From NCBI GenBank assembly GCA_031259805.1, contig JAIRKX010000024.1, positions 1 through 6,244 of the forward strand: 6,244 nucleotides of DNA. Reading direction: 5' to 3'. Within the stretch, counting starts at the first letter, position 1. Every line of letters begins with the position of its first letter. This document shows, piece after piece, positions 5,546 through 6,244 of the stretch. A program made the translations under genes and the position numbers. Below the pieces are notes generated by a model that was not told where the DNA came from, ran no database searches, and worked only from the letters and a program-made list of their open reading frames with translations. The DNA comes from Prevotellaceae bacterium. GTDB lineage: Bacteria > Bacteroidota > Bacteroidia > Bacteroidales > UBA932.

Positions 5546-5768
5546 AGATTCCTCCTGCTTCGTTCCTCGCAGTTCGGAATGACGGGGCGGCGGAAAGTGA
5601 TTGGAGAGCGGTTGTGGGGGGGGGGGGGCGCCCCCCAACCCCGCCCCGACCCAAAAAAAACGGCGGCCGAAAGCTGAGTGGGGGGCGGGGGCCGCCGCCC
5701 CTAAACGGCTCCTCTACCTTCTAAAGCGGCCGTCATTCCGAGCGGAGCGAAGCGGAGTCGAGGAATCT
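5546..5768. repeat. Inverted pair of AGATTCCTC...TCGGAATGACG elements enclosing a GC-rich core
   Basis: The left element (5546-5584) reads AGATTCCTC, then GCTTCG, then TCGGAATGACG. The reverse complement of the right element (5731-5768) has the same three blocks with differences between them. The 223-bp span resembles a miniature element with terminal inverted repeats, but no transposase and no target-site duplication are visible, and each half may be an independent dispersed repeat. Confidence 0.6.
5610..5697. repeat. G13 homopolymer tract within a GC palindrome, plus an adjacent GC hairpin
   Basis: Thirteen consecutive G (5616-5628) are followed by CG and six C. The outer bases GGTTG (5610-5614) and CAACC (5636-5640) pair, so this looks like a palindrome whose left half has expanded by G slippage. 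A second inverted repeat, CGGCGGCC (5661-5668) with GGCCGCCG (5690-5697), follows after an A8 run (5653-5660). The tract is not in a gene and not at a promoter. Confidence 0.85.
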
Positions 5769-5780
5769 GCTCCCTAACGC

Positions 5781-5815
5781 AGAACTAAGAACTAAGAACT
5801 AAGAGTTAAGAACGA
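5781..5815. repeat. Tandem array, five 7-bp units (AGAACTA type)
   Basis: Three perfect AGAACTA units are followed by AGAGTTA and AGAACGA. AGAACTA is the reverse complement of TAGTTCT, the unit of the array at 391-439, so the two arrays are in opposite orientation. The palindromic module begins 17 bp further on. Confidence 0.93.
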
Positions 5816-5832
5816 TGAAGTGTGAACCATTC

Positions 5833-5912
5833 CACCCCCGCCAGCGGGGGACAGCCGTGCGGAGGAACCTGACAGGCGAGGCCTGCGTAGCTCTCCCCCG
5901 CTGGCGGGGGTG
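5833..5912. repeat. Palindromic intergenic module, copy 2 (REP/BIME-like)
   Basis: Arms 5833-5855 and 5890-5912 match the arms of copy 1 at 461-543, with one change in the right arm (GCTCT for GCTGT). The centre keeps GTGCGGAGG next to the left arm and CCTGCGTA before the right arm but differs between them. A half-site, CAGGCGGGGGTGGA, follows at 5917-5930. Confidence 0.93.
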
Positions 5913-5928
5913 CCGACAGGCGGGGGTG

Positions 5929-5988
5929 GACTTCTCAACTTTCGACTTCTCAACTTTCGACTTCTCAACTTTCGACTTCTCAACTTTC
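5929..5988. repeat. Four perfect copies of a 15-bp tandem repeat
   Basis: The unit GACTTCTCAACTTTC repeats exactly four times (5929-5943, 5944-5958, 5959-5973, 5974-5988) and then breaks into CAACTAAT. Perfect identity suggests recent expansion. Because 15 is a multiple of three, the minus strand stays open in more than one frame, producing false repetitive open frames. Confidence 0.97.
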
Positions 5989-6003
5989 AACTAATAATTG
6001 TTA

Positions 6004-6050
6004 ATTCATTGTTCCCCGTGGGGGCTCCTCGCCATGACGGAGCAATGAAT
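6004..6050. repeat. Two-part hairpin abutting the second 48-bp element
   Basis: ATTCATTG (6004-6011) pairs with CAATGAAT (6043-6050), and inside it GCTCC (6024-6028) pairs with GGAGC (6039-6043). A CCCC-GTG-GGGG motif (6014-6024) lies in the left half and echoes the hairpins at 368-378 and 5437-5447. The structure ends exactly where the 48-bp element begins. Confidence 0.65.
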
Positions 6051-6097
6051 CACCTCATCATTACATCATCACATATATATTAGATGCGTCAGCCCTG
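6050..6097 (+). repeat. 48-bp promoter-proximal element, copy 2
   Basis: Identical to 676-723 except at one base (A at 6077). It lies in the same orientation and ends 42 bp before the pfk -7 box, against 41 bp for copy 1. Sequence between element and promoter is not conserved, so the match is not simply one long duplicated promoter region. Confidence 0.93.
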
Positions 6098-6139
6098 ACT
6101 AAACCATTATTCAGCACCCCGCGCCTCTAAACTTTTTTG

Positions 6140-6147
6140 TACCTTTG
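6140..6147 (+). promoter_or_regulatory. Bacteroidota-type promoter (-7 box TACCTTTG) for pfkA
   Basis: TACCTTTG sits in the same TTTTTTGTACCTTTGTT context as the lpxB promoter. No clear -33 box is visible. The predicted start is around 6151-6154, leaving a leader of about 25 nt that is A-rich (ACAAAACAAAAAAAG) before the ATG at 6179. Confidence 0.8.
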
Positions 6148-6178
6148 TTGTCTCATTACAAAACAAAAAAAGAATTAG

Positions 6179-6244
6179 ATGAAAAAGAGAGTTTTACTAG
6201 CTACCGGAGGCGGCGATTGCCCCGGATTGAATGCCGTAATTCGG
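6179..6244 (+). CDS. pfkA: 6-phosphofructokinase, N-terminal 22 codons, cut by window end
   Basis: ATG begins an open frame of 22 codons to the edge of the window. The sequence after the initial MKKRVLL, ATGGGDCPGLNAVIR, is the phosphate-binding N-terminal signature of phosphofructokinases (GGDxPGxNAxIR). The enzyme phosphorylates fructose 6-phosphate in glycolysis. The Cys-Pro-Gly-Leu version (GGDCPGLN) rather than Ala-Pro-Gly-Met is common in the pyrophosphate-using and group III branches, but the residue that separates ATP from PPi use lies further downstream, outside the window, so the donor cannot be called. The start is supported by an A-rich leader and a good promoter 30 bp upstream. 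It is a separate transcription unit from the LPS operon. Confidence 0.9.
   Translation, partial: MKKRVLLATGGGDCPGLNAVIR

Larger units (their letters stand above)
5039..6178. other. 1140-bp repeat-dense intergenic region between kdnB and pfkA
   Basis: No credible gene on either strand. From left to right it contains a weak terminator-like hairpin (5078-5096), a GC-rich hairpin (5178-5197), the 23-bp palindromic array (5253-5367), a better terminator-like hairpin (5396-5422), a CCCCGCAGGGG hairpin (5437-5447), a 7-bp array (5448-5482), a 12-bp-stem hairpin (5492-5522), an inverted-repeat pair enclosing a G13 tract (5546-5768), another 7-bp array (5781-5815), the second palindromic module (5833-5912), a 15-bp array (5929-5988), a further hairpin (6004-6050), the second 48-bp element (6050-6097) and the pfk promoter. 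The short frames found here are translations of these repeats. Confidence 0.85.

Noticed and set aside
5539..5724. 61-codon open frame on the + strand
   Set aside because: It runs through the G13 tract, an A8 run and GC palindromes, giving Pro/Gly/Arg low-complexity sequence with no start signal.
5792..5990. Two minus-strand open frames with repeated KLRSR and KVEKS units
   Set aside because: They are translations of the 15-bp tandem repeat and the palindromic module. A repeat unit divisible by three keeps frames open by default, and there is no supporting start region.
5039..6178. tRNA, rRNA or phage attachment site
   Set aside because: No cloverleaf, no CCA-ended acceptor arm and no integrase or phage gene were seen; the hairpins are short repeats.

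Overview
The window looks like chromosomal DNA from a member of the Bacteroidota, probably order Bacteroidales. Two promoters carry the phylum-type TAnnTTTG -7 box (765-772 and 6140-6147) inside the same 17-nt stretch TTTTTTGTACCTTTGTT. Gene starts are preceded by A-rich leaders rather than strong Shine-Dalgarno sequences, and the spaces between transcription units are filled with short repeats of a kind I associate with Porphyromonadaceae/Tannerellaceae-like genomes. The genus cannot be fixed from the sequence alone.

Layout, all genes on the + strand: (1) the C-terminal 81 codons of a conserved-type hypothetical protein (1-246) and its hairpin terminator; (2) a 547-bp repeat-rich intergenic region ending in a promoter; (3) a tight four-gene operon, lpxB - kdnA - kdsB - kdnB (794-5038), with gaps of only 12, 10 and 23 nt; (4) a 1140-bp intergenic region with no credible gene but at least nine distinct repeat or hairpin elements; (5) a second promoter and the first 22 codons of a 6-phosphofructokinase gene running off the end.

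The main biology is the operon. LpxB makes the lipid A disaccharide. KdnB (metal-dependent dehydrogenase of the iron-ADH family) and KdnA (DegT-type PLP aminotransferase) would convert Kdo to 8-amino-Kdo (Kdo8N), and KdsB would activate the sugar with CTP for transfer to lipid A. The Kdo8N pathway was worked out in Shewanella; here it sits in a Bacteroidota-type genome, directly joined to lpxB. The predicted result is an inner-core LPS sugar carrying an extra positive charge.

The intergenic regions are the second point of interest. They share a 48-bp near-identical element at almost the same distance upstream of the two promoters, an approximately 80-bp palindromic module, and 7-bp-period tandem arrays. 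The region after kdnB also holds a five-unit array of a 23-bp palindromic repeat, a four-unit array of a 15-bp repeat and a G13 tract. No tRNA, rRNA, CRISPR array, transposase or phage gene was seen.
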